Source: Azonexus sp. (lineage in GTDB: Bacteria > Pseudomonadota > Gammaproteobacteria > Burkholderiales > Rhodocyclaceae). Taken from it: a DNA stretch of 13,295 bases. Within the stretch, counting starts at the first letter, position 1. Each line of letters starts with the position of its first letter. The stretch covers positions 1 to 13,295 of the forward strand of contig JAITWU010000094.1 in the NCBI GenBank assembly GCA_031285115.1, given 5' to 3'. The position numbers were made by a program, and so were the translations under genes. The notes under the pieces are model-generated. The model did no database searches. It worked only from the letters and a program-made list of their open reading frames with translations, and was not told the DNA's origin. Positions 1-7,815 of the stretch are shown one piece after another.

Positions 1-137
1 CCTCCCCATTCGCAGAATGGGGAGGGGGACCGCCCGCGTAGCGGGTGGTGGAGGGGTAAGCGGCAGAAGTTAACGTGATTGCCCCTCCACCACCCGCTAC
101 GCGGGCGGTCCCCCTCCCCATTCTGCGAATGGGGAGG
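1..137. repeat. Long perfect inverted repeat (REP/BIME-like intergenic element)
   Basis: Bases 1-56 and 82-137 are exact reverse complements (56 of 56 by eye), separated by a 25-base loop at 57-81. Each arm has substructure: 1-11 pairs with 15-25 around a 3-base loop, and 29-37 pairs with 41-49 apart from one mismatch. The transcript could therefore form one very long hairpin or several small ones. There is no T-run after 137, so it does not look like a classical intrinsic terminator. Nested GC-rich palindromes in head-to-head pairs between genes are typical of REP/BIME elements. The element may continue left of the window. No transposase is visible. Confidence 0.85.
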
Positions 138-336
138 ATCTTCAAACCTTGGGCTTTGGCAACTGAAGCGTCCATCATCCAGGTGTCTGGTTATTTATTG
201 TTGCGGCTATAACCCGCTGAGACGCAACAGGTTTTGATCTTTCCGCCCTGGGGTGTTGTTTGTCCCCGGCCAATCTGCCGTTAATGCCGTTAAACTTGCG
301 CCTCCCCAATTGACTGATCCTTGCCGGATTCCCCCG
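138..336 (+). promoter_or_regulatory. Leader region upstream of ccmA, probably containing the operon promoter
   Basis: This stretch has no convincing gene and precedes the whole ccm operon, so a promoter is expected here or further upstream. The best -10-like hexamer is TATAAC at 208-213, but no good -35 box lies at the right spacing. A 7-bp inverted repeat, TGTTGCG at 199-205 and CGCAACA at 223-229, brackets that hexamer and could be an operator. I did not find an FNR/ANR-type box (TTGAT-N4-ATCAA). The placement is inference from position; the sequence signals are weak. Confidence 0.25.
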
Positions 337-951
337 ATGCTCGAAGCTGACAACCTGGAATGTGTGCGTGGCGAGCGCCGTTTGTTTGCCGGTGTCGGCT
401 TTCGGCTGGCGGCGGGGGAGTTGCTGTTTTTGCAAGGTAAAAACGGCGCGGGCAAGACCAGTTTGTTGCGCATGTTGCTCGGCCTCCTGCCGCCGGAGAG
501 TGGCGAAATCCGCTGGCGCGGCGAGCCGATTCGCGCTTTGGCCGATGAGTATCGCGCCGCCCTCTGCTATCTCGGCCACCTGAACGCCATCAAGGAAGAA
601 TTGACGCCCTTGGAAAATCTGCTTGCCGCCGCCCGTCTGGCTGATGCGGCGTTGAGCGAGGACGAGGCGCTCGATGCACTCGAACAGGTGGGGCTTGCCG
701 GGCGCGAGGATCTGGCCTGCAAATACCTCTCGCAGGGGCAAAAGCGGCGCGTGGCGCTGGCGCGGCTGGTCAAGGAGAAGCGGCCCCTGTGGATTCTCGA
801 CGAGCCGTTTGTCGCGCTCGATGTGGCTGCCGTCGATTGGCTGGCCAAGCTCATTTCGGGCCATCTGCAAGGCGGTGGCCTCACGGTGATGACGACGCAT
901 CAGGCGGTCAGCATTCCGGCGGGCGCGGTGCGCGAATTGCGCTTGGGTTAG
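337..951 (+). CDS. ccmA: CcmA, ATP-binding subunit of the cytochrome c maturation heme-handling ABC transporter
   Basis: CcmA is the cytoplasmic ATPase of the CcmABCD complex; its ATP hydrolysis drives release of heme-loaded CcmE. The 204-aa product shows a complete ABC cassette: Walker A GKNGAGKTS at residues 34-42, signature LSQGQ at 131-135, Walker B LWILDEP at 151-157 and a switch histidine at 188. The ATG at 337 is chosen because it gives the usual family length (about 205 aa) and starts just before the first conserved strand. The frame is open upstream to an ATG at 253, but that extension is not domain-like. No clear Shine-Dalgarno sequence precedes 337. It is the first gene of the ccm operon, and ccmB starts 5 bases after its stop. 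Confidence 0.95.
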   Translation: MLEADNLECVRGERRLFAGVGFRLAAGELLFLQGKNGAGKTSLLRMLLGLLPPESGEIRWRGEPIRALADEYRAALCYLGHLNAIKEELTPLENLLAAARLADAALSEDEALDALEQVGLAGREDLACKYLSQGQKRRVALARLVKEKRPLWILDEPFVALDVAAVDWLAKLISGHLQGGGLTVMTTHQAVSIPAGAVRELRLG

Positions 952-956
952 ACGGC

Positions 957-1625
957 ATGTTCAAGATCATTCTGGCGGTGATTGGCCGCGATTTGAAACT
1001 GGCGATGCGGCGGCAAACCGATATTGTTTCGGCGCTGTTTTTCTTCATCATCGTCGTCAGCCTGTTTCCGCTCGGCGTCGGCCCGGAGCCGGATCTGTTG
1101 CGCAAGCTCGCGCCCGGCGTGTTGTGGGTGGCGGCGCTGCTGGCGACCATGCTCTCGCTGCCGCGCCTCTTTGCCGATGATTTCCGCGACGGTACGCTGG
1201 AGCAACTGGCGCTCGCGCCACATCCGCTCGGCCTCGTCGTCACCGGCAAAGTGATCGCTCACTGGCTGGTTTCCGGGCTGCCGCTGGCCTTGATTGCGCC
1301 GGTGCTGGGCATTCAGTTTGATCTTTCCACTGACGCGCTGCTGGTTCTGACGCTCGCCATTCTCGTCGGCACCCCGGCGCTTTCCGGCATTGGCGCGATC
1401 GGCGCGGCCTTGACCCTGGGTTTGCGCGGCGGCGGCGTGCTGCTGTCATTGCTGGTGCTGCCCTTGTACATACCGGTGTTAATATTTGGCGCTGGCGCGG
1501 TTGATGCTACAGTATCCGGTTTGGGTAGCGAGGGTCATCTTTCGCTCCTCGTCGCCCTAACCTTCGCCGCTCTTGGCTTTGCCCCCTGGGCTTCAGCCGC
1601 TGCCTTGAAAATCGCCCTCGAATGA
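957..1625 (+). CDS. ccmB: CcmB, membrane permease subunit of the Ccm ABC transporter
   Basis: CcmB is the integral membrane partner of CcmA in the heme-handling complex of the inner membrane. The product has 222 aa, the usual length, with about six hydrophobic segments. It opens with a short cytoplasmic stretch (FKIILAVIGRDLKLAMRR) and a first membrane helix near residues 22-40. The conserved CcmB-type region LFADDFRDGTLEQL lies near residues 72-85, followed by a hydrophobic Gly/Ala/Leu-rich C-terminal half. The ATG at 957 is preferred over the open frame upstream because that part overlaps ccmA in another frame and is not hydrophobic. Its stop overlaps the ccmC start by four bases. Confidence 0.93.
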   Translation: MFKIILAVIGRDLKLAMRRQTDIVSALFFFIIVVSLFPLGVGPEPDLLRKLAPGVLWVAALLATMLSLPRLFADDFRDGTLEQLALAPHPLGLVVTGKVIAHWLVSGLPLALIAPVLGIQFDLSTDALLVLTLAILVGTPALSGIGAIGAALTLGLRGGGVLLSLLVLPLYIPVLIFGAGAVDATVSGLGSEGHLSLLVALTFAALGFAPWASAAALKIALE

Positions 1626-2368
1626 CAGATCGCTTCAATCTCTACCGCTTTGCTTCGCCCGCCACTTTTTATCCGCTGGCCGGCAAAATGATTCCCTGGT
1701 TCGCCGCCGCCGCCGTGATTTTCGGGCTGGCTGGCCTGTGGCTCGGCATGTTGGTCGCGCCCACCGATTTTCAGCAGGGCGAGGGCTACCGGATTATTTT
1801 TATCCACGTTCCCGCCTCCTGGATGTCGATGTTCATTTATCTGGTCATGGCCTTTTGGGCGGCCATTGGGCTGGCTTTCAACACGCGCCTGTCGGGCATG
1901 ATGACGCAGGCGCTGGCGCCGACCGGGGCGTTGATGGCTTTTCTCTCGCTGTGGACCGGCGCTTTCTGGGGCAAGCCGATGTGGGGGGCGTGGTGGGTGT
2001 GGGATGCGCGGCTGACCTCGGAACTGATTCTGCTCTTTCTCTATATCGGCTTTCTTGCGCTGACCGCCGCCATTGACGACGCCCGCCGCGCCGACAAGGC
2101 CGGGGCGCTGCTGCTGCTGGTCGGCGTCGTCAATGTGCCGATCATCTATTTTTCGGTGAAGTGGTGGAACACGCTGCACCAGGGTTCGAGCGTCAATTTC
2201 ACCAAATCGTCGATGGCCGAGACGATGCTCTGGGGCATGTTGCTGATGGCGCTGTGTTTCTGGATGTACGCCATTGCCGTGGCGCTCGCCCGCGCGCGCG
2301 TCATCATGCTCGAACGCGAGCGGCATACCGATTGGGCGCGGGCCGAATTGAGCGGAAAAGAGGCATGA
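1622..2368 (+). CDS. ccmC: CcmC, heme-presenting membrane protein that loads CcmE
   Basis: CcmC is an inner-membrane heme-handling protein that presents heme in the periplasm for covalent attachment to CcmE. The 248-aa product has about six membrane helices and the diagnostic tryptophan-rich WWD domain at residues 116-132 (FWGKPMWGAWWVWDARLT). The two conserved periplasmic heme-ligand histidines are seen as H62 (IFIHVPASWM) and H186 (NTLHQGSS). The length matches the family. The start ATG overlaps the ccmB stop as ATGA, and the stop overlaps ccmD in the same way. Confidence 0.96.
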   Translation: MTDRFNLYRFASPATFYPLAGKMIPWFAAAAVIFGLAGLWLGMLVAPTDFQQGEGYRIIFIHVPASWMSMFIYLVMAFWAAIGLAFNTRLSGMMTQALAPTGALMAFLSLWTGAFWGKPMWGAWWVWDARLTSELILLFLYIGFLALTAAIDDARRADKAGALLLLVGVVNVPIIYFSVKWWNTLHQGSSVNFTKSSMAETMLWGMLLMALCFWMYAIAVALARARVIMLERERHTDWARAELSGKEA

Positions 2369-2565
2369 TCTACTGGAACAGTTTTGCCGATTTCGTCCAC
2401 ATGGGCGGTTACGGCCTTTATGTTTGGGGTTCCTTTGGCGTCACGGCGCTGGTTCTGGTGGTTGAACCGATCCTCGTCGCCCGCCGCCGCAAGAACACCA
2501 TCGCCTTGTTAAAACGCCAACTGCGCGCCGAGACGCGGACGGCGGAACGGAGTCCCAACGCATGA
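2365..2565 (+). CDS. ccmD: CcmD, small membrane protein of the CcmABCD complex
   Basis: CcmD is a small inner-membrane protein that stabilises the CcmC-CcmE heme complex and is needed for release of holo-CcmE. The product has 66 aa: an N-terminal [19 protein letters not shown] stretch, one membrane helix at about residues 17-38, and a basic cytoplasmic tail that includes ARRRKN. This layout is typical of the family, which is weakly conserved in sequence. The start at 2365 is supported by an AAGAGG-like ribosome binding site just upstream and by the ATGA overlap with ccmC; the frame is open further upstream, but that part lies inside ccmC. Confidence 0.9.
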   Translation: MIYWNSFADFVHMGGYGLYVWGSFGVTALVLVVEPILVARRRKNTIALLKRQLRAETRTAERSPNA

Positions 2566-3041
2566 AATCCCGCCACAAAACCCTGGCCCTGATTGCTGGC
2601 GCCCTGGTCATCATCGGCATCATCGCCGCGCTGGTGCTCAATGCGCTCAACAGCAACATCGCCCTGTACATTTCGCCAACCGATGTCGCCAGCGGCAAAG
2701 CACCGGTCGACAAGCTGTTCCGCATCGGCGGCATGGTCAAGGAAGGCAGCCTCGACCGCCAGGCCGACGGCGTGACGCTGGCTTTCGTCGTCACCGATAC
2801 CGAAAAGGACATCACCGTCCATTACAAGGGCATCCTTCCCGATTTGTTCAAGGAAGGCAAAGGCGTCGTCGCCCAGGGGCGGCTGACGGCGGATGGCACT
2901 TTCAGCGCGACCGAAGTGCTGGCCAAACATGATGAGAACTATATGCCGCCGGAAGCTGCCAAAGCGGTGCACGACGCCCAGAAGCGAGCCGCCGGTGAAG
3001 CGGCCACCACCCCAACCCCCACCCCGACGAGCAAACCATGA
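2562..3041 (+). CDS. ccmE: CcmE, periplasmic heme chaperone
   Basis: CcmE binds heme covalently in the periplasm and delivers it to the CcmF/CcmH ligation machinery. The 159-aa product has an N-terminal signal anchor at about residues 7-28 and then the OB-fold domain. The heme-binding motif H123-DEN-Y127 is intact ([10 protein letters not shown]), with H123 the expected covalent heme ligand. After residue 130 the tail is charged and ends in a Thr/Pro repeat (TPTPTPT), which is probably flexible and not conserved. ATGA overlaps join it to ccmD before and ccmF after. Confidence 0.96.
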   Translation: MKSRHKTLALIAGALVIIGIIAALVLNALNSNIALYISPTDVASGKAPVDKLFRIGGMVKEGSLDRQADGVTLAFVVTDTEKDITVHYKGILPDLFKEGKGVVAQGRLTADGTFSATEVLAKHDENYMPPEAAKAVHDAQKRAAGEAATTPTPTPTSKP

Positions 3042-5038
3042 TTCCTGAACTTGGTCACTTCGCCCTCATCCTTGCCGCGCTGGTCGCGCTGGTGTTGGGC
3101 ACTCTGCCGCTGATCGGCGCGCATCAGCGGCGTCCGGCCTGGATTGCGCTGGCCCGCCCGGCGACGGGCGCGATGGCGCTGCTGGTGGCTTTTTCCTTCG
3201 GCTGTCTGACGCAGGCGTTTGTCGTCAATGATTTTTCCGTCGTTTATGTCGCCCAGCATTCCAACTCGCTGTTGCCAACGGTTTATCGCGTCGCCGCCGT
3301 CTGGGGCGGGCACGAAGGCTCGCTCTTGTTGTGGATGCTGATGCTGGCTTTCTGGGCCGCCGCCGTCGCGCTCTTGTCGCGCCAGTTGCCGGATACGCTG
3401 ACGGCCCGCGTGCTCGGCACGCTCGGTCTGGTCGCCTTCGGCTTTCTGCTCTTCATCCTGCTCACCTCCAACCCCTTCGAGCGTCTGCTGCCGGGCGCGG
3501 CGGAAGGGCGCGATTTGAACCCGATGTTGCAAGACCCCGGTCTCGTCATCCATCCGCCGCTCCTCTACATGGGCTATGTCGGTTTTTCGGTGGCCTTTGC
3601 CTTCGCCATCGCCGCGCTGCTGGCCGGTCAGCTCGATACGGCCTGGGCGCGCTGGTCGAGACCGTGGACCAATGCCGCCTGGGTGTTTCTCACGCTCGGC
3701 TTCGCTATGGGGTCGTGGTGGGCCTATTACGAACTCGGCTGGGGCGGCTGGTGGTTCTGGGACCCGGTCGAAAACGCTTCCTTCATGCCCTGGCTGGTCG
3801 GCACGGCGCTCATTCACTCGCTGGCGGTGACGGAAAAACGCGGGAGCTTCAAAAACTGGACGGTGTTGCTGGCGATTTCGGCTTTTTCGCTCTCCTTGCT
3901 TGGCACCTTCCTCGTTCGTTCGGGCGTGTTGACCTCCGTCCATGCCTTTGCCACTGACCCGACGCGCGGCATTTTCATTCTCGCCTTTCTCGTCATCGTC
4001 ATTGGCGCGTCGCTCGCGCTGTTTGCCTGGCGCGCGCCGAAAGTCGGGCTGGGCGGGCGCTTCGGCCTCGTTTCGCGCGAGTCGATGTTGCTCACCAACA
4101 ACGTGCTGCTGGTCGTCGCCAGCGCCACGGTGCTGCTCGGCACGCTCTATCCGCTGCTGGCGGACGCGCTCGGCATTGGCAAAATTTCGGTCGGCCCGCC
4201 GTATTTCAACGCGGTGTTCGTGCCGGTCATGTGTCCGGTGCTGTTCCTGCTCGGCATCGGCCCCTTCGCCCGCTGGAAGGAGGCGTCGCTGCCCGATATT
4301 CTGCGCACCGTGCGCTGGGCGTTCGTGGTTGGCGTTATCGTCGCCATCGCCGTGCCGCTGCTTTATGGCGGCTGGCATCCGCTCACTGCGCTTGGCCTCC
4401 TGCTGGCGGCCTGGGTGGCGGTGACCGCGATCATCAATTTCGTCCAGCGCGCGCGCCAGACGAGCGGCGGCGGCGGATTTTTCGCGGCAGCGCTCAGGCA
4501 GCCGCGCAGCTTCGTCGGCATGACGCTGGCGCATTTCGGCGTCGCCGTGTTTGTCGTCGGCGTGACGATGGTCGGCAGTTTCGAGGAAGAAAAGAACGTC
4601 AAGATGGAAATCGGCGACGCAGTCGACGTGGCCGGTTACAGCTTCAAATTCACCGGCATCCAGCGCGTCGAGGGACCGAATTACATGGCCGCCCAGGGGA
4701 CGTTTGAGTTGAGCCGGGACGGCAAGCTGCTGCGCGAAATGAAGCCGGAAAAGCGCAATTACGTTTCTTCCGCCATGCCGATGACCGAAGCGGCGATTGA
4801 CGCGGGTTTTGTGCGCGACGCTTACGTTTCGCTCGGCGAGCCGATCGACCGCGAGCGACCGGGCGGCGCCTGGGCCGTGCGCGTTTATTACAAACCGTTT
4901 GTCGACTGGATCTGGGGCGGCTGCATCATCATGGCCATCGGCGGCCTGTTCGCCATGCTCGACCGCCGTTACCGCATCAAGGCGCGTAACACCGCGCCAA
5001 ACTCCGCCCATCTGCCCGCCGGAGGCCAACCTGCATGA
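3038..5038 (+). CDS. ccmF: CcmF, membrane core of the cytochrome c heme lyase
   Basis: CcmF accepts heme from CcmE and, with CcmH and CcmI, attaches it to apocytochrome c on the periplasmic side of the inner membrane. The 666-aa polytopic product carries the WWD domain at about residues 233-250 ([18 protein letters not shown]). The conserved histidines are visible: H172 ([11 protein letters not shown]), H260 (ALIHSLAV) and H302 (SVHAFATDP), with an additional H92 (GGHEGS). A large soluble region after about residue 535 is followed by a last membrane helix near residues 625-645. The length is normal for CcmF. It is translationally overlapped with ccmE and ccmG. Confidence 0.97.
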   Translation: MIPELGHFALILAALVALVLGTLPLIGAHQRRPAWIALARPATGAMALLVAFSFGCLTQAFVVNDFSVVYVAQHSNSLLPTVYRVAAVWGGHEGSLLLWMLMLAFWAAAVALLSRQLPDTLTARVLGTLGLVAFGFLLFILLTSNPFERLLPGAAEGRDLNPMLQDPGLVIHPPLLYMGYVGFSVAFAFAIAALLAGQLDTAWARWSRPWTNAAWVFLTLGFAMGSWWAYYELGWGGWWFWDPVENASFMPWLVGTALIHSLAVTEKRGSFKNWTVLLAISAFSLSLLGTFLVRSGVLTSVHAFATDPTRGIFILAFLVIVIGASLALFAWRAPKVGLGGRFGLVSRESMLLTNNVLLVVASATVLLGTLYPLLADALGIGKISVGPPYFNAVFVPVMCPVLFLLGIGPFARWKEASLPDILRTVRWAFVVGVIVAIAVPLLYGGWHPLTALGLLLAAWVAVTAIINFVQRARQTSGGGGFFAAALRQPRSFVGMTLAHFGVAVFVVGVTMVGSFEEEKNVKMEIGDAVDVAGYSFKFTGIQRVEGPNYMAAQGTFELSRDGKLLREMKPEKRNYVSSAMPMTEAAIDAGFVRDAYVSLGEPIDRERPGGAWAVRVYYKPFVDWIWGGCIIMAIGGLFAMLDRRYRIKARNTAPNSAHLPAGGQPA

Positions 5039-5619
5039 ACCGCTATTTCTGGATACTCGGCGCTTTTGCGGCGCTCGCCGTGCTGCTGGCCGTCGGTCTC
5101 AGGCTGAACCCGCGCGACATTCCCTCGCCGCTGGTCGGCAAACCCGCGCCCGCCTTTCGCCTCGCCGTGTTGAACGCGCCGGATAAAACCTTCAGCCCGG
5201 AAGACATGCGCGGCAAGGTGTGGCTGCTCAATGTCTGGTCGACGTGGTGTGTTTCCTGCCGCGAGGAACACCCGGTGCTGGTGCAGATGGCGGGCAAAAT
5301 CGACGCGCCGCTGATCGGCCTCAATTACAAGGATGTGCGCGGCGATGGCGAACTGGACATCAGCAAAATCCCCGCCGACACGGAACGGCGCATGGCCGAG
5401 CAGCGCGCCACCGAGTGGCTCGACGACCGCGGCGACCCCTACAAGCTGACGGCGATGGATATTGATGGCCGCGTCGGCATCGACTACGGCGTCTATGGCG
5501 TGCCGGAAACCTACATCATCGACAAGCAGGGCGTCATCCGCATGAAGCACACCGGGCCGATCAGCCCCGAATCGCTGCAAAAGAAAATCCTGCCCATGCT
5601 TGCGGAGTTGAACAAATGA
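5035..5619 (+). CDS. ccmG: CcmG (DsbE), membrane-anchored periplasmic thioredoxin
   Basis: CcmG is a periplasmic thiol-disulfide oxidoreductase that keeps apocytochrome or CcmH cysteines reduced before heme attachment. The 194-aa product has an N-terminal membrane anchor (residues about 4-22) and a thioredoxin fold with the active site W71-C72-V-S-C75. The acidic CcmG-type surroundings (CREEHPVL) follow, and a cis-proline loop, YGVYGVPETYIID, lies further on. VS between the cysteines differs from the PT of the E. coli enzyme. Overlaps of four bases join it to ccmF and ccmH. Confidence 0.95.
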   Translation: MNRYFWILGAFAALAVLLAVGLRLNPRDIPSPLVGKPAPAFRLAVLNAPDKTFSPEDMRGKVWLLNVWSTWCVSCREEHPVLVQMAGKIDAPLIGLNYKDVRGDGELDISKIPADTERRMAEQRATEWLDDRGDPYKLTAMDIDGRVGIDYGVYGVPETYIIDKQGVIRMKHTGPISPESLQKKILPMLAELNK

Positions 5620-6101
5620 GCGCCCGCGCCCTGATTTTTGCGCTCTGCCTCGCCGCTGCGGGCATCCAGACCGGCGCTCAGGCGTCCTCGGCCACCGAAG
5701 CGGCGCTGGCCGCCGACCCGGTCGCCGAAAAGCGCCTGCAAGCCCTCTCCAAAGAACTGCGCTGCCTCGTCTGCCAGAACGAAACCATCGCCGACTCCAA
5801 CGCCGAACTCGCGGGCGACCTGCGCCGCGAAATCCGCAGCATGATTCACGAAGGCCGCTCGGACACCGAAATCGTCGACTTCATGGTTGCCCGCTATGGC
5901 GATTTCGTCCTCTACCGGCCACAGGTCAAAGGCGCGACCCTGCTCCTCTGGGGCGGTCCGGGGGTGTTGCTGCTGCTTGGCGTCAGCGCCCTGTTCATTT
6001 ACCTGCGCCGCCGCGCCAGCCGCGTCGCCGACAAAGGGCCGCTGTCGCCGGAAGAAGCCAGCCGCCTCGAAGCCTTGCTCAAGGAAACCGATCATCCATG
6101 A
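5616..6101 (+). CDS. ccmH: CcmH, periplasmic CXXC protein of the heme lyase (CcmL/CycL type)
   Basis: CcmH is a membrane-anchored thiol protein that interacts with apocytochrome and works with CcmG and CcmF. The 161-aa product has a signal peptide at residues 1 to about 24, the signature LRC50-LVC53-QN in a three-helix domain, and one C-terminal membrane helix at about 107-130 followed by a basic RRRASR stretch. It is the short form, lacking the C-terminal TPR extension of E. coli CcmH; that function is supplied by the separate ccmI gene that follows. Four-base overlaps join it to ccmG and ccmI. Confidence 0.95.
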   Translation: MSARALIFALCLAAAGIQTGAQASSATEAALAADPVAEKRLQALSKELRCLVCQNETIADSNAELAGDLRREIRSMIHEGRSDTEIVDFMVARYGDFVLYRPQVKGATLLLWGGPGVLLLLGVSALFIYLRRRASRVADKGPLSPEEASRLEALLKETDHP

Positions 6102-7789
6102 TGCCTTTTGTTCTCTCCGCGACCTTGATCGTCGCCGTTATCTGCGCCTGCCTGTTTTTCCCGCTGTGGTTCGCCAAACGCCCGGCGGCGGCAAAGGTTG
6201 AAGCCAACGACCAGCAAAGCGCCAATCTCGCCTTTTTTCACGACCAGTTGGCCGACCTCGAACGCGAACATCAGGAAGGCGCATTGTCCGCCGCCGACTT
6301 TGAACAGGCGCGGCAGGAACTGCAACGGCGGCTCCTCGAAGAAGCCACTCCGGCAACCGCCCCGGCGGTCGCCCAAAGCGCCGGCCCCAGCAAAATCACG
6401 GCCATTGCGCTGGTCATCCTGCTGCCGCTCGGCGCGGCGCTGGGTTACAAACTGCTCGGCCAGCCCGCAGCGCTCGACCCGGCCAAAACGGCGGCGGCAT
6501 CCGCGCAAGCGGGCGGGGATGGCGAGCGCGGCATGGATCAAAACACCAAGGCGCAGATTGCGGCGATGGTCGAGCGTCTGGCGGCGCGGCTGGAAAAAGA
6601 GCCGGACAACCTCCAGGGCTGGCTCATGCTGGCCAAGTCCTATGAGGTGATTGGCCGTAAGGAAGACGCCGCCAGGGCGCTCGCCAATGCCGACAAACTG
6701 GTCGGCAAACTGGCGGACACGGTGCAGAAAAACCCGGACGATCTCCAGAACGGCCTGCTCCTTGCCGCGACCTATCAGGCGCTGGGGCAGAAGGACAACG
6801 CCGATAAAATCTACGCCGCCATCGAAAAACGCCTGACCGACGCCGCACAGAAAAAACCGGATGAGATCAACGGTTGGCTGGCGCTGATCAACTCCTACAA
6901 GGGCATTGGCCGCTACAACGCGGCCCGCAAAGTCTACGCCAGGATCGAGCCGCAGCTTGGCGACAATCAGGATTTGCTCCTCGACTACGCCGAAACCGTA
7001 GCGATGGCCAACGACCAGATGCTCACCGGCAAACCGCTGGAACTCGTCGAGCGCGTCCTCAAAATCAACCCGAAAAACCCCGACGCGCTGGTTCTTGCCG
7101 GTTACGGGGCGCTCGAAGCCAACGATACGCCCAAAGCCATCAGCCTCTGGCAAACCGCGCTGCCGCTCATGCAGCCGGGCAGCGACCAGGAAAAGAACCT
7201 GCGCCTCCACCTCGACCAGTTGGGCGCGGGGTCCGCCACCGCCACCGCCGCCGCGCCGGAGCAATCGGCCCAGGCGCAAGCAGCGCCGCCACCCGGCCAT
7301 CCTGCCACCGGAGCCGAGGCGGGCGCCGGGCCGCAGGGATTGAGTCCGGAAGAGCAGAAACAGGTCGACGAGCGCGTCGCCCGCCTTGCCGCGCGGCTCA
7401 AAGACAACCCGGATGACACGCAAGGCTGGTTGAAGCTCGCCAATTCCTACAAAGTGCTTGGCCGTTACGACGAGGCCGTCAAAGCCTATGCTGGCATCGA
7501 GAACAAAATTGGCGACAATCCCGACCTCCTCATCAGCTATGCCGAGGCCATCGCGCTCGCCAATGGCCGGAGCATGGCGGGCAAACCGACGCAACTCGTC
7601 GAGCGCGCCCTGAAAATCAATCCAAAGAATCTCGACGGTCTGCTCCTCGCCGGTTCCGCCGCCATGGAAGCCAAGGACAACAAAAAAGCCATCGCCTACT
7701 GGGACGCGGCTTTGCCGCTGGTCGAGCCGGGCAGCGAGCTGGAAAAAAATCTGCGCATGAACCTTGAGCAGTTGAAAAAAGCCAACTGA
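6098..7789 (+). CDS. ccmI: CcmI, apocytochrome c chaperone with a duplicated TPR module
   Basis: CcmI binds the C-terminus of apocytochrome c through periplasmic TPRs and presents it to CcmF-CcmH. The 563-aa product begins with the family's membrane part: helix 1 at about residues 3-25, a charged cytoplasmic loop (about 35-85) and helix 2 at about 100-120. The rest is periplasmic. A first TPR array spans about 148-376, an Ala/Pro-rich linker about 377-413, and a second array about 417-563. The second array repeats the last part of the first: residues 271-375 and 455-559 align without gaps at about 60% identity (63 of 105, hand count). Most CcmI proteins I know of are nearer 400 aa with one array, so the extra array is unusual. 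ATGA overlap with ccmH; the next gene follows after 26 bases. Confidence 0.92.
   Translation: MMPFVLSATLIVAVICACLFFPLWFAKRPAAAKVEANDQQSANLAFFHDQLADLEREHQEGALSAADFEQARQELQRRLLEEATPATAPAVAQSAGPSKITAIALVILLPLGAALGYKLLGQPAALDPAKTAAASAQAGGDGERGMDQNTKAQIAAMVERLAARLEKEPDNLQGWLMLAKSYEVIGRKEDAARALANADKLVGKLADTVQKNPDDLQNGLLLAATYQALGQKDNADKIYAAIEKRLTDAAQKKPDEINGWLALINSYKGIGRYNAARKVYARIEPQLGDNQDLLLDYAETVAMANDQMLTGKPLELVERVLKINPKNPDALVLAGYGALEANDTPKAISLWQTALPLMQPGSDQEKNLRLHLDQLGAGSATATAAAPEQSAQAQAAPPPGHPATGAEAGAGPQGLSPEEQKQVDERVARLAARLKDNPDDTQGWLKLANSYKVLGRYDEAVKAYAGIENKIGDNPDLLISYAEAIALANGRSMAGKPTQLVERALKINPKNLDGLLLAGSAAMEAKDNKKAIAYWDAALPLVEPGSELEKNLRMNLEQLKKAN
6908..7222 (+). repeat. TPR module copy A (within ccmI, residues 271-375)
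   Basis: This is the first of three homologous 105-codon segments. The encoded block starts at GRYNAARKVYARIE, passes GKPLELVERVLKINPKN, and ends near HLDQL. It aligns without gaps to copy B (about 60% identity) and to copy C in the downstream gene (about 56%, hand counts). It is preceded by two further TPR-like units that copy B does not have. Confidence 0.85.
7460..7774 (+). repeat. TPR module copy B (within ccmI, residues 455-559)
   Basis: This is the second 105-codon segment, starting at GRYDEAVKAYAGIE and ending near NLEQL. It is about 60% identical at the protein level to copy A and about 63% to copy C. Being closer to copy C, it may be the immediate parent or sister of the copy in the downstream gene; that is inference from hand counts only. 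Confidence 0.85.
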
Positions 7790-7815
7790 AACGCCAATCG
7801 AGAAACCGGCCAGCC

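Noticed and set aside
301..311. A CCTCCCCAAT string resembling the start of the REP unit at position 1
   Set aside because: It matches only about nine bases and has no paired arm, so it is likely chance in this composition.
253..336. An upstream ATG that would extend CcmA by 28 residues
   Set aside because: The extension resembles no part of CcmA, and the start at 337 gives the family's normal length.
175..900. A 241-codon minus-strand frame opposite ccmA, reaching into the leader
   Set aside because: Its composition is shadow-like and ccmA on the other strand has all ABC motifs. Nothing indicates a real divergent gene.
2939..5029. A 696-codon open frame on the minus strand opposite ccmF
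   Set aside because: The predicted protein is an Arg/Gln/His/Asp-rich low-complexity string, typical of the antisense of a GC-rich membrane protein gene, while the plus strand encodes an unmistakable CcmF.
6092..7594. A 500-codon open frame on the minus strand opposite ccmI
   Set aside because: It mirrors the TPR-coding strand, shows no family motif, and has repeats only because ccmI has them.
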